From DATJPR01 sp963752915 (lineage in GTDB: Bacteria; Bacteroidota; Ignavibacteria; UBA10030; UBA6906), in assembly GCA_963752915.1 (NCBI GenBank), contig CAVVZZ010000002.1:372001-436000 (forward strand): a DNA stretch of 64,000 nt. The letters run 5' to 3'. A program made the translations under genes and the position numbers. Numbering within the stretch: position 1 is the stretch's first letter; every line of letters begins with the position of its first letter. Positions 1 through 8,256 of the stretch are shown here, piece by piece. The notes below the pieces were generated by a model that worked only from the letters and a program-made list of their open reading frames with translations, was not told where the DNA came from and did no database searches.

Positions 1-711
1 CTTCGTTCCCTGGACATTCCGGGGTACCTGAAATACCCTGACGAGCCGTCCTTCGGCATACAGCTTCACGGTCCCGCGGGACCCGGAAAGAGTGGTCGAC
101 TCTTCGTCGTTCCGATCGGAATAGTTGTGGACAAAGCACTCGTAACGATTGACGCTGGAGATTTCCTGCACCGTAATCGTCTCCGGCCCGTAGCCATGCG
201 TGTCGTCGCGATCGAGTTCGGCGGTTCCGTCGGACGCCGTATGCATGTCGCGGTACGAAACATGGTACCCGCCGTCCTTCACAAAGTGCAGGTCGAGGTC
301 GCGCGGCTTCTCTCCCCAGTCGAGCACGATGCGGACCTGGTGCACGTCGAGGGTTGGAGAGACCGAGAAGCGGTTGAAATACAGCGATCCGTTCATGACT
401 TCGACATTGAACTCCGACGTGATATAGCCGGGGGCCCGGAACGCGACAGGAACTTCACCGTCCTCCGCCGGCGGATCAAACAGGACCTTGCCGTCAAAGT
501 CGGTGACGAACTCTCCGATATCCTTCACTGTAACATGGCCTCCCTTCACCGGCTTCCCCGTCAGAGCATTGAAAAAGCGCACGGTGAGCTTCCCCGATTC
601 AAGCTCCTCGAGGGCGTCGTGTGACCGGTCACGGACTTTCTTCTCGACCTGTGCCTGTAGCCGCAGCGGAACGAGAAGCAGTAACGCAAGAGAGAGTGCG
701 ACGGCTTTCAT
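1..711 (-). CDS. Secreted DUF2135/YfaP-like protein, 3' end outside window
   Basis: The reading frame opens at an ATG (711-709) and stays open for 237 codons to the window edge, so the C-terminus is missing. Residues 1-20 form a signal peptide ending LQAQ. Residues 40-100 look like a carboxypeptidase-regulatory/Ig-like fold (GKPVKGGHVTVKDIG). From about residue 125 the sequence VRIVLDWGEKPRDLDLHF, followed by YHVSYRDM and a Gly-rich GYGPETITV, matches the pattern of DUF2135/YfaP proteins, which have LxWGxxPxDLDxH. Function of that family is poorly known. The ATG overlaps the TGA of the upstream transglutaminase-like gene (ATGA), which indicates translational coupling as the last visible gene of the minus-strand operon. 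The family call is inferred from the motif; openness of the frame is seen directly. Confidence 0.75.
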   Translation of the reverse strand, partial: MKAVALSLALLLLVPLRLQAQVEKKVRDRSHDALEELESGKLTVRFFNALTGKPVKGGHVTVKDIGEFVTDFDGKVLFDPPAEDGEVPVAFRAPGYITSEFNVEVMNGSLYFNRFSVSPTLDVHQVRIVLDWGEKPRDLDLHFVKDGGYHVSYRDMHTASDGTAELDRDDTHGYGPETITVQEISSVNRYECFVHNYSDRNDEESTTLSGSRGTVKLYAEGRLVRVFQVPRNVQGTK

Positions 712-2174
712 GAGGGCCTCTTCAAGGGTATGACGGAGGGGGTAAGTCCCTGGAATTGGGGCATGCACATTCCGGCGTCTGCCCCGATGTATGTGGGATC
801 GCAGATCGTGTAGCGCCTTCCCTGATATTCGACCGCATCTCCGGGAATGCTCTTCGAGAACCGGACCGCGGTGGAAATATGGCCGGGATAATCCAGGCCC
901 ACGACCTCCAGGCGCAGCAGCGTCCTCACCAGATACGAAAACAGAATCGCGCGGTCCTTGCAGTTCGAGTCTTTATAATAGAGGACTTCATCCGGGAACA
1001 TCGGTTTTTCGCGCCCGAAGAGTTCCTTGTCGACTTTGTAGCCGAATGCCGTCTGGGAGAATCGCAGCAGGACATCCACCGCTTCAACCTCGGATTTTCC
1101 TCTGAGGATCGGCTCGAATGCTGCATAGAGCGAACTTGCGGCACCCGGGGAGATGGACCCGTCAAAGTACACTTCAAAATCCGATTGGGGGTAATACTCG
1201 AAAAATCTCACGGCGTCCTGGCTGTACGTTACCGGAACCGTGTAGGTCGTCCCCCCATACTCAAACTGCAACGATTTGCTCGAGGTCGAATTCGTGAGCG
1301 AGGGAAGCTCGGTGACGGTGAATCGCATGAGCATCGAGGCACCCGGATACGTTCCCTCATACGCGTACATCTGCGTGATGTCCACGGGAGATTTCGGATC
1401 GAGGGGGACCGCATAGTATCGCTGTCCACCGCCGAAGGAGAAATACGGAACGCCAAAGAGCTTTCCGTCGACTGGAAGCAACAGGAAGATGCGCGACCCG
1501 GTGAACCCGACTTTTGCTTCGTAGCCCGATTTGAGGAGCATGAACCACGTAAAAAGGACCGTTTCATTCGAGACCGATCCGTACATCCGCTGTCCGATCG
1601 ATGCAAGAAGGAGACAATATCCCCAGTCGTTGAGCCGACGGAACGCCCGGATCGTCTTGGCGGCGCTCAGGACCCTATCGTAGGGTTTTCCTGCCATCGC
1701 GGCAAAGTACGCACTGATCGATTCCTTGCCGGGAGTTCCATCCAGAGTGACCGCCAGCGACGGGGCAACCGGCACGGAAAGGTCTGCTCCATAAAACTCG
1801 ATCGAGGCCGCGTCGGATGGGGGCAACGGGACCATGTCGACAGGCTTCGGCGTCGCGGCGGGCTTTGGCTGCACGATCGTCACGGTCGGCGTCGGCGGTG
1901 GTTCCGGCTTCGGTTGGTTCTTCGGCGGCGTATACACGGGGAGTGTCACGGGATCGGGAATCGGATCACGTTGCACTCCACGGAACATGTCGACGCCCCG
2001 CCATTCGTGCTTCAGAAATTCATAGAACGCCTGATCGTTCTTGTCCTTGAATTGCTGAAACTTTGCGTCTTCCGCATTCTTCCATTTCTTGAACTCTTCG
2101 TCGTCCTGCCCGAACGCGCAGAGCGACAGGCACAACGACGCGAGAAATCCAGCCGTAACAAGGATGTTCTTCAT
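708..2174 (-). CDS. Secreted transglutaminase-like protein
   Basis: 488 residues from the ATG at 2174, chosen because GGAGG lies seven bases upstream; a longer frame begins seven codons earlier without a better site. Residues 1-22 are a signal peptide ending CAFGQ. A Lys/Asp-rich helix follows, then a Pro-rich linker (about 85-120). The C-terminal 90 residues hold a transglutaminase-like triad: Cys405 in SNCKDRAILFSYLVR, His432 in YPGHISTAV and Asp459 in CDPTY. Such domains act as cysteine peptidases or amide cross-linking enzymes; which applies here is unknown. It overlaps the next gene by 4 bases and starts 18 bases beyond the 3' end of the LPP20-like gene (2192). The context suggests a role in building or processing a cell-surface assembly. 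Confidence 0.75.
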   Translation of the reverse strand: MKNILVTAGFLASLCLSLCAFGQDDEEFKKWKNAEDAKFQQFKDKNDQAFYEFLKHEWRGVDMFRGVQRDPIPDPVTLPVYTPPKNQPKPEPPPTPTVTIVQPKPAATPKPVDMVPLPPSDAASIEFYGADLSVPVAPSLAVTLDGTPGKESISAYFAAMAGKPYDRVLSAAKTIRAFRRLNDWGYCLLLASIGQRMYGSVSNETVLFTWFMLLKSGYEAKVGFTGSRIFLLLPVDGKLFGVPYFSFGGGQRYYAVPLDPKSPVDITQMYAYEGTYPGASMLMRFTVTELPSLTNSTSSKSLQFEYGGTTYTVPVTYSQDAVRFFEYYPQSDFEVYFDGSISPGAASSLYAAFEPILRGKSEVEAVDVLLRFSQTAFGYKVDKELFGREKPMFPDEVLYYKDSNCKDRAILFSYLVRTLLRLEVVGLDYPGHISTAVRFSKSIPGDAVEYQGRRYTICDPTYIGADAGMCMPQFQGLTPSVIPLKRPS

Positions 2175-2191
2175 TTGAAAACCTCCGGTGC

Positions 2192-3574
2192 TCACTGTTC
2201 CCGTGCCCGTGCGACGACGGAAGAGAGGTCCTTCGAGGAGAACTTCAGTCCCGCAATCCCCTTCTCCAGGGCACGATCCTTGTCCTTGTCCATGCCGGTT
2301 GCAGAAGTGGAGATCGTTCCGATGACAGTACCGGTCGATCCGTCCTTCAACATGCCGGTAACCTGGACATTCTGCGAATACAGATTGCCGCCCATCCCGC
2401 TGACCGTTTGCCCGTCGGAAGCCGTAACGATCAGGTGGAGCTCGTACCGTGACTGTTGCTGGTTGGCGCGGACGTTGTTTCTCTCGAGGTCCTTGATCAC
2501 GCGCTTCACCAGTTCAAACTGCGCGGCATCGGGGCCGGCCCCTGCAACGGTGACTTTCACGGTGAACTGTGCGCCGGCAACCGTAAACGCGAATGCGACG
2601 CTCGTGTTCTGTTCGACCTTCGTCTTGAGTCTCGCCGACATGCGGGGAATGTCGACAAATGCCACAAGAGTCCCTGATGTTCCCTCCGTCACGAGGTCCG
2701 GTGAGGCGATCGGGCTCAGCGAGGCGATGGCCTGGTCGTTCGTCACGGCGGTTTCCTTCTCCTCCGGGCCAGTCCGATACGAGATCGTCAGCCCGCGCAA
2801 CGGCGTCGGCTTCCCATCGATCACGCTCATCGCCTTCACGGAAAGCGGCTGGGCAAACGACTTGCCGAGCGCAACGGTCTGATTGTTTCCGCCCTGAATG
2901 GAAAGGGACACAGTGCCGAGGATCTTTGCCAGCTCGGATTCAAGGTTGTCGTAGATCAGCTCGGTCGGCAACGTGTAGGCGCTTGGCGCAATGGAATTAT
3001 AGAAGAAGATCTTCGGATAGAGATCGGGGACCTCGCCCATAATGCCGGCAAACGTGTTCACCGACTCGCCGAGGTCGGCCGCACCGGCCTGGGAACGGGC
3101 GTTCTGCAATCTCTGCTGGAGCTCCGCGACCGGCCCCTCGATATCGCGCCGCAACCGCTCGTAGAATTGTTCCTTGTCGAGGACAGCCATCACATACGAT
3201 CGGGTGTCCACAGAATTGACAAAGGTTTCCGGAAACGTCAGATCCACGAACTCCATCTTCTCGACAACGCTCTGCGTCTCGCTGGTCATGTCCGTGGAAT
3301 AGTTTGACACGTCGCCGACGATCTTCTCCGACTGGACGTACTTCATTTTCGACGAGACGGTCACCTTGATCTGGGAGGCGATCCCGACCCGTGCCTGTGC
3401 TTTCGCCTTCTCGATTCCCTCGGATCCGATCGCACTCGCGACGGAGACCCAGTACATTTCTTCGGGGTAGCGGTTTGATTTGCCGGTCCGCGCCCAGTCA
3501 GGAAGCTGCGCCTGCGAGACTCCGGCGACACACAGAAGCGCTGCGACGAGTGGAAGAAACGGGTGCTTACGCAT
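2192..3574 (-). CDS. LPP20-like secreted protein
   Basis: 460 residues with a signal peptide (1-22, ending SQAQ). The mature N-terminus PDWARTGKSNRYPEEMYW, followed by an Ala-rich stretch (EKAKAQARVGIASQIKV), is the pattern of the LPP20 family, whose members are outer-membrane-associated proteins often found beside FlgT/CsgG-like proteins. Residues 150-170 contain YVMAVLDKEQFYERL, the usual end of that domain. The C-terminal half has Ig-like repeats and a segment (about 360-450) rich in alternating hydrophobic residues. It lacks an obvious lipobox Cys, unlike Helicobacter LPP20. The start overlaps the end of the DUF6175-like gene by 8 bases, so it is co-translated with it. The family call rests on motif resemblance. 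Confidence 0.65.
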   Translation of the reverse strand: MRKHPFLPLVAALLCVAGVSQAQLPDWARTGKSNRYPEEMYWVSVASAIGSEGIEKAKAQARVGIASQIKVTVSSKMKYVQSEKIVGDVSNYSTDMTSETQSVVEKMEFVDLTFPETFVNSVDTRSYVMAVLDKEQFYERLRRDIEGPVAELQQRLQNARSQAGAADLGESVNTFAGIMGEVPDLYPKIFFYNSIAPSAYTLPTELIYDNLESELAKILGTVSLSIQGGNNQTVALGKSFAQPLSVKAMSVIDGKPTPLRGLTISYRTGPEEKETAVTNDQAIASLSPIASPDLVTEGTSGTLVAFVDIPRMSARLKTKVEQNTSVAFAFTVAGAQFTVKVTVAGAGPDAAQFELVKRVIKDLERNNVRANQQQSRYELHLIVTASDGQTVSGMGGNLYSQNVQVTGMLKDGSTGTVIGTISTSATGMDKDKDRALEKGIAGLKFSSKDLSSVVARAREQ

Positions 3575-4805
3575 GGGTCGCCTCGAGGATGATCAACTTG
3601 CGGTTGACGTTCAGCCGCTTGAGCTTCACGCCCATCTGACGGGCATCCTTGTTCTGATCGACTCGTTTGCTCAACTCACGGAAGAGCCCGATGGTATTCT
3701 CAAACTGGTTCTGCCAGATGATGTAATCGACGGTCTTTTCCGTCGCCGCGTTCTGTTTCCGTTTCGTCGTGATGCTTTTCAGGACGTCGTCGAACATGTC
3801 GCCGACCGCCAGCGGGTCTTCAAACCTCCCGGTAATTTTGATGATGAGCTTGTACTGCTGGCCGACCCGGAGGTCGTCTTTCCAGTAGGCGTTGATTTTA
3901 GTGAGGACCTTTTCAATCGCGTCGTTCATCGCCATTTCGATCAACGCGGCGTCCGTGGAGCTGGGTTTCTCCGGACTGTACCCGGTTTCCGTCCCGAGGA
4001 GGCGGCCGGTGGTGGTCTCGTACGCCCGGCAACCGACGACTCCTTTCTTCCCGAACGGCACGCTCTCCACGCTCACGTTGTACACGATATAGACGTCGGC
4101 ACCGATGGTCAGTGCAAGCTTATACGCGTTGTCGTCTTCGACTCCCTTGAGTGCGGTATGCGCGTCGGCGAGTTCCGAGAGGTTCTCGACCTGCTCCGGC
4201 ACCTGGACGTCATATTTGCGCGATGTGAGATAGCCCTCGATGACCTCGGCCCCTTTTTTCAGGTTCGGGGAATTCTGAAGCGCAGCGATCGGGCTTTGTC
4301 CTTTCGGCACTTCGGGGAGGACCATGATGAACGGATTGCCGAACGCTTCCGTCAGCGTCTCACGCGAAGCGATAATCCCCTGCTGCGAAAGCTCGTCGGT
4401 CAACCGTTGTTGATTGACGCGGACCAGCTTCTCCACCTTGACGCCGTCCTTGGTATTGACGCGGCTGAGGATTTCGTTGCCGACAAAGGTGATATAGTTG
4501 CCGATGGTTTCATCGGCGAAATACGTCTCGGCGACTTTGCCGAATGCCTCCTCTTCCGCCGGCGTCTGCAGGATTTTGGACGGGGCGTTGTACAGGACGT
4601 AGTACACCGCCGACTTTCTCGCGTCGTTTTCGGCCGCGTCAACATCCGCCCCCAGCCCCTTCGCGCGGATATTCACTTCCGTGGGCGAGAAGCTTTCGAC
4701 GAACACCGCTTCCCTGCTGCGTGGAAGATTGCTCTGGGCAGGGGAAGCACACGGCAGGACAGACACGGCGATAGATACCATTCCGAGAAGTGTAAGGAGT
4801 CGCAT
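3567..4805 (-). CDS. DUF6175-like secreted protein (FlgT-N-like N-terminus)
   Basis: 412 residues, signal peptide 1-24 (ending SPAQ). Residues 30-75 (VNIRAKGLGADVDAAENDA) resemble the N-terminal domain of FlgT/LPP20-type proteins, where AENDARKxA is typical. Residues 140-250 begin with a conserved NPFIMVLPE strand followed by a predicted helix and TIGADVYIVYNV, as seen in DUF6175 proteins of Bacteroidota. The C-terminal 130 residues are another mixed alpha/beta unit (KINAYWKDDLRVGQQYKL). No catalytic residues are recognised. It lies second in the operon, 112 bases after the barrel protein with a strong palindrome in the gap, and overlaps the LPP20-like gene downstream. Family assignment is moderate; secretion is well supported. 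Confidence 0.6.
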   Translation of the reverse strand: MRLLTLLGMVSIAVSVLPCASPAQSNLPRSREAVFVESFSPTEVNIRAKGLGADVDAAENDARKSAVYYVLYNAPSKILQTPAEEEAFGKVAETYFADETIGNYITFVGNEILSRVNTKDGVKVEKLVRVNQQRLTDELSQQGIIASRETLTEAFGNPFIMVLPEVPKGQSPIAALQNSPNLKKGAEVIEGYLTSRKYDVQVPEQVENLSELADAHTALKGVEDDNAYKLALTIGADVYIVYNVSVESVPFGKKGVVGCRAYETTTGRLLGTETGYSPEKPSSTDAALIEMAMNDAIEKVLTKINAYWKDDLRVGQQYKLIIKITGRFEDPLAVGDMFDDVLKSITTKRKQNAATEKTVDYIIWQNQFENTIGLFRELSKRVDQNKDARQMGVKLKRLNVNRKLIILEATHA

Positions 4806-4866
4806 AGGGGTCCCTTATGAAGCTGCTGTGAAGAATCACGATGCGCCTCGGACGCATCCCCGCTCG

Positions 4867-4903
4867 CCTTCCTCCCTTCTCTTTGAAAGAGAAGGGGGGA
4901 AGG
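4867..4903. repeat. 18-bp-arm palindrome between two operon genes
   Basis: Positions 4867-4884 and 4886-4903 are reverse complements around the single base at 4885, with one G.T pair (4873/4897). As RNA on either strand this would form a very stable hairpin. It lies between the stop of the barrel gene (4918) and the start of the DUF6175-like gene (4805). There is no T-run after it on the minus strand, so an attenuating or mRNA-stabilising hairpin, or a mobile palindromic repeat, is more likely than a full terminator. Confidence 0.8.
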
Positions 4904-4917
4904 GGGGATGAGTTCAA

Positions 4918-6711
4918 TCAGTAATCCATGCGCGAGGATTCGAGCCCTGAAAATGGATTGCTCGACAGGCTGGGCAATGAAAACGAAATTCCGAACGACG
5001 CGCTTGCGCCGCTGAAGGTAAAATCCTTGTAGAACGGACTGTCGATGAGGACATTGTCGTTCGTCAGGTCGAGCTCGTCGGAGATGCCGTTGAACTTTAC
5101 CGTTCCGCTGAAGGGATGGATCCCGTACTTGTAGGCGACGTTGACGTTGATCATGAAGTCCGGGGTGATAAGATATTCAAGCCCCACCTCCGCCTTTGCC
5201 CCGACCGAAGCAATGCTCATGCTTTCCATCTCACCATACACCGGGTTGGAGTTGGAGAGATGAAACCAGTCGACGCCGACGCCGATGCCGATGTTCAGGT
5301 TTGCCCGCGTGAACCAGAGTTTCTTAACGGGGCCGATATAGCCGCTCAGCAGGATCGGCACGACCGTTGAACCTGCGCCGACGGCGTTCTCATCGGTGGA
5401 AATCATGGGGAAGGCGCCCGAAAGATCGACAGCAAGGAACAGCTGGCGAACATTCGTGAGCTTGGCCAGGTTGTAGCGGAAATTCAGATCGGCGCCGATA
5501 GCAGAAGTCACATCTTCGGACAGAAGGTACGGGTGCGCAATACTCGAAGTCCCCTCGAACGCAGCAACGTCAGGATGACTGCCCAATGGTCCGAAGGTCC
5601 CGGAATAGGCGTTGAAGTCGGCAATCGTCGACGCCTTGGGAACGTTCAGCCGTGTATAGCGGGCACGGATGTCGATGTCCAGCCCCATGCGCGGGTGCTC
5701 CACCAGGATCATCCCGCGTTCATAGCCGTGGCCGAGATAGTTCGCGAACACCGACATCCGTTGCGGATCGCCGCTCGCCGCGGGATCATTGTTGGCAACG
5801 GTCTTCGATCGAAAGAACCCGACAGTTTTCGGTTCGACCTCACCCTTGTCGTTCTCGTAAAAATCGACCAGCGTGAAGCCTTCGTCGAGGTCGATCCCTT
5901 CGCGGGCCCCGATGGTCGCGGACACTTCGCTCCCACGGATTTCCTTCACTTCGCCGGAGAGCGAGAACTCCGAATTGCGACGCATTGCAAGAGAGAGATT
6001 CTTCGCCCAGTTGTCGATGGCAAGGATGCGGGCGAACTCCCGTCCGTCAACCGAACGGCGTTTCAGGCTGTAAGAAGTCCCGATCGTGCCGGTTCCGGAT
6101 CCGGTGGAGATCTCCGGTTTTTCCTCGACAAGAGCAAACCGGGAACTCCCGCTGGCATCAGTCTCGAGATGATACCAGAGCATGTACCCGTTGATCTCCG
6201 AAGAAGCCGCCTTGTCCTTCACTTCCTCTTTGTAGGAGGTCACGACAGGAATATAGATGTACCCCGTGTTCATCGCCTTGAGGATATCGCTTGAGGTGAC
6301 TGCACTTTCTTTCTGTTTCACCACCGAGCTGCTTTCCTTTTCAATCTCCGTCACCGCCTGCTCCGCCACCTTGCGGCTTTTGCCGAGCATGGCTTTGCGG
6401 TATGAAGCAAGGATCGTTCGATCCATCGACTTTGCCACGCTGGCTGCGGAAAGGTCCGATGCGCTCGCGTCGGCGATAAAACTCTTGACCACGCCGGGGT
6501 CGAGCGTCTGATAGTCAAACCGCGGCAATCTGATGTGACGATCGAACCCTTTGTCGATGAGACCTTGCAGACGCGGGACGTTCGGGTCACGTGTGATGAC
6601 GCGATCGATCGTTGAGATGGTTTTTGTCACATACTTGCGTTCCTGCGCCTGGCTGGAGAGAAGAACGGCAAGAAGGGTTATGGCAATGGCTGGCAACCTG
6701 GGGAGTGTCAT
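4918..6711 (-). CDS. Outer-membrane protein with FlgT/CsgG-like N-half and barrel-like C-half
   Basis: 597 residues, signal peptide 1-22 (ending SSQAQ). Residues 90-260 contain a helical stretch (SYRKAMLGKSRKVAEQ) and a segment with YIYIPVVTSYK, followed by KNLSLAMRR and a strand-turn-strand unit VSATIGAREGIDLDEGF. This resembles the middle domain of FlgT/CsgG-type proteins, where a loop after xGxxxGv is typical. From about residue 340 the sequence has regular alternating beta strands ending in YKDFTFSGASASFGISFSL, consistent with an outer-membrane beta barrel, although the protein ends in Tyr rather than Phe. It is the first gene of the minus-strand operon. I do not recognise a named family; the domain reading is inference. 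Confidence 0.6.
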   Translation of the reverse strand: MTLPRLPAIAITLLAVLLSSQAQERKYVTKTISTIDRVITRDPNVPRLQGLIDKGFDRHIRLPRFDYQTLDPGVVKSFIADASASDLSAASVAKSMDRTILASYRKAMLGKSRKVAEQAVTEIEKESSSVVKQKESAVTSSDILKAMNTGYIYIPVVTSYKEEVKDKAASSEINGYMLWYHLETDASGSSRFALVEEKPEISTGSGTGTIGTSYSLKRRSVDGREFARILAIDNWAKNLSLAMRRNSEFSLSGEVKEIRGSEVSATIGAREGIDLDEGFTLVDFYENDKGEVEPKTVGFFRSKTVANNDPAASGDPQRMSVFANYLGHGYERGMILVEHPRMGLDIDIRARYTRLNVPKASTIADFNAYSGTFGPLGSHPDVAAFEGTSSIAHPYLLSEDVTSAIGADLNFRYNLAKLTNVRQLFLAVDLSGAFPMISTDENAVGAGSTVVPILLSGYIGPVKKLWFTRANLNIGIGVGVDWFHLSNSNPVYGEMESMSIASVGAKAEVGLEYLITPDFMINVNVAYKYGIHPFSGTVKFNGISDELDLTNDNVLIDSPFYKDFTFSGASASFGISFSLPSLSSNPFSGLESSRMDY

Positions 6712-6895
6712 GATCGTCGTCGAAAAAAAGGAATCGGGGTTGCGGCGCCCGGGAGGGGCCGATTGAAAGGAGAACTATCGTCCTCTGCGTGAGGACACGG
6801 GTAGATTCCAAGGAAGAAGATAGAGAATTCCAATGGTTAACGGAAGAGCGACTGAAAGATATGCGGGCAAAAAAGGGAGATGACCCGGGAACAGG

Positions 6896-7210
6896 TCAAT
6901 GACTTGCATCACACGCCGGTGAGACGGAACTGGGCTGAATAGCAGAAATATTCCAAAAGAAAGTCGGGAGCATGGAGCAGGCCGCACGTCTGCTGTTCAG
7001 CACGTTCGCCGCCATGATGGTGCCGTGTTCGGTGAATGCATTCGGGAGATACTTTTTGTATTCGCGTCGCAATCGAAAACAGAAGTCGTCGGGGAACTGC
7101 TCCTTGTTCCGTTTGACCTGTTCATTCAGCCGCTTCACGGAGACTCCGTAGATGCCCGCAAGGTCGGCGTGCAGGATCACCCGCTCTCCGCGAATGCTGA
7201 CGATGAACGA
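6896..7210 (-). pseudogene. ORF6N-domain (phage/RhuM-type) gene relic
   Basis: The minus-strand frame from 7210 encodes IRGERVILHADLAGIYGV, KRLNEQVKRNKEQFPDDFCF, then YLPNAFTEHGTIMAANVLNS. These are the consecutive signature blocks of ORF6N-domain DNA-binding proteins (ERVILDxDLAxLYGV, RLNEQVKRNxxRFPxDF, LPYAFTEHGVAM). There is no start codon before the first block (a stop precedes it), about 20 residues are missing between the second and third blocks, and the sequence after NSRRA is unrelated. The gene is therefore a decayed fragment. Such proteins are common in prophages and mobile islands, so it marks an old insertion. Confidence 0.8.
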
Positions 7211-7412
7211 TCATTAGTGTCCGGTTAATGTTAAGACGAATGACCTCAAACCTTTTCGCGGATACGGCTTCCACGGTTTTGCTCTCTGATCGATTTCAAC
7301 TTTCCCGAGAAGCTACCCCATTGCCGTCGATCTTTCGAACCACCAATTCGTTTGGCGCAGGTACTTCTCTAGTTCTTTGTTTCCACTCCCGTGGAGGGGG
7401 TACTTTTGTTCC

Positions 7413-7597
7413 GTTCACTTTCTTTGCTCACCCAAAGAAAGTGAACCGAAAGAAAGGGTGGTGAATTCGCAACACACGGCTGAGTTACGTCCGGCCGTGT
7501 GACGTGGGATTTCGATTGCGACGGAACAGCAAGAGAGAATGCATCGAAATCCCAAAGCTGATTCTGTAATTTCCACCACACACCTCCGCGAATTCAC
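7413..7597. repeat. 185-base element of four perfect inverted repeats
   Basis: Four perfect arm pairs are seen: 7413-7426 with 7433-7446 (14 bp, 6-base loop); 7461-7470 with 7588-7597 (10 bp); and, enclosed by the latter, 7473-7480 with 7494-7501 (8 bp) and 7505-7516 with 7543-7554 (12 bp). The last three pairs together form a three-way junction when folded. The element has no convincing reading frame. It could be a non-autonomous mobile palindromic element, or a structured RNA. The rest of the gap (6712-6895, 7211-7412 and 7598-8046) shows no gene or other structure that I can support. Confidence 0.7.
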
Positions 7598-8046
7598 ATG
7601 CCCACGCACAAAAGCAGCGGAGGATCCGCAGAAGGTACACGAATGTCATAGAGCAGGCGAGAAGATTTATATCTGCTGTCGACCGTGCTCTTCAGTTCCA
7701 AACTCCGATTCTCTTGCCACCCGCATCCGCCATCGATTTCGCATTCCCACCGCACCTTTCGATCGGCATAAATCAACCGCACAGTACTGATGAACGATTC
7801 AGAGGTTGGGCTGGAGTTTTTTCATGAGTCTCGATGATGGGTTGATCCGAGATTACGACTTGTGAGGGTCGAATGCAAAAGGAGTCAGCGACGATACCCT
7901 GGTAGCACGGATGCGATAGTATCCGCCTGGAGCCCGGATTCTCTTCAATCGACCGGACCGATCAGGCTCTTTGCCAAAATGTGCCCTTGTGGCGAATCTT
8001 AGGTGTATTTCCCAATGATTATTAGACTTTTTTGATTCAAAATCGC

Positions 8047-8074
8047 TTGACATTCGACTTGTTTCGTCTATATT
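8047..8074 (+). promoter_or_regulatory. Candidate sigma-70-type promoter for the heme lipoprotein gene
   Basis: TTGACA at 8047-8052 and TATATT at 8069-8074 are separated by 16 bases, close to the vegetative consensus. It lies 183 bases upstream of the start codon at 8257, leaving a long leader. The region is A/T-rich compared with its surroundings. Members of the FCB group often use a different -10/-33 consensus, so activity is inferred only. Confidence 0.45.
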
Positions 8075-8256
8075 TACGACCACCGTGTAAGAAAGCTCCA
8101 GTAAGGATTTGCTCTCCCTTGCGCGGACCCCTCTCCTTTGACCTAATCTCACGCTCCGTGTGAGCCTTCAAAATCTGAGCTCTCGCTTCGTCGGCGTACG
8201 TGGTAATTTCCTTTGAGCTGTTTCCACGTTCCGTTCACACTCTTCAGGAGGAAAGA

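Noticed and set aside
756..2882. 708-codon plus-strand frame across the minus-strand operon
   Set aside because: It is antisense to two genes with signal peptides, ribosome sites and recognisable domains. It has an Arg/His/Gly-rich composition typical of a shadow frame in G+C-rich DNA.
3480..4820. 446-codon plus-strand frame
   Set aside because: It is antisense to the DUF6175-like gene and carries no motif.
7594..7782. 62-codon minus-strand frame beside the inverted-repeat element
   Set aside because: It ends inside a repeat arm and has no ribosome site or motif.
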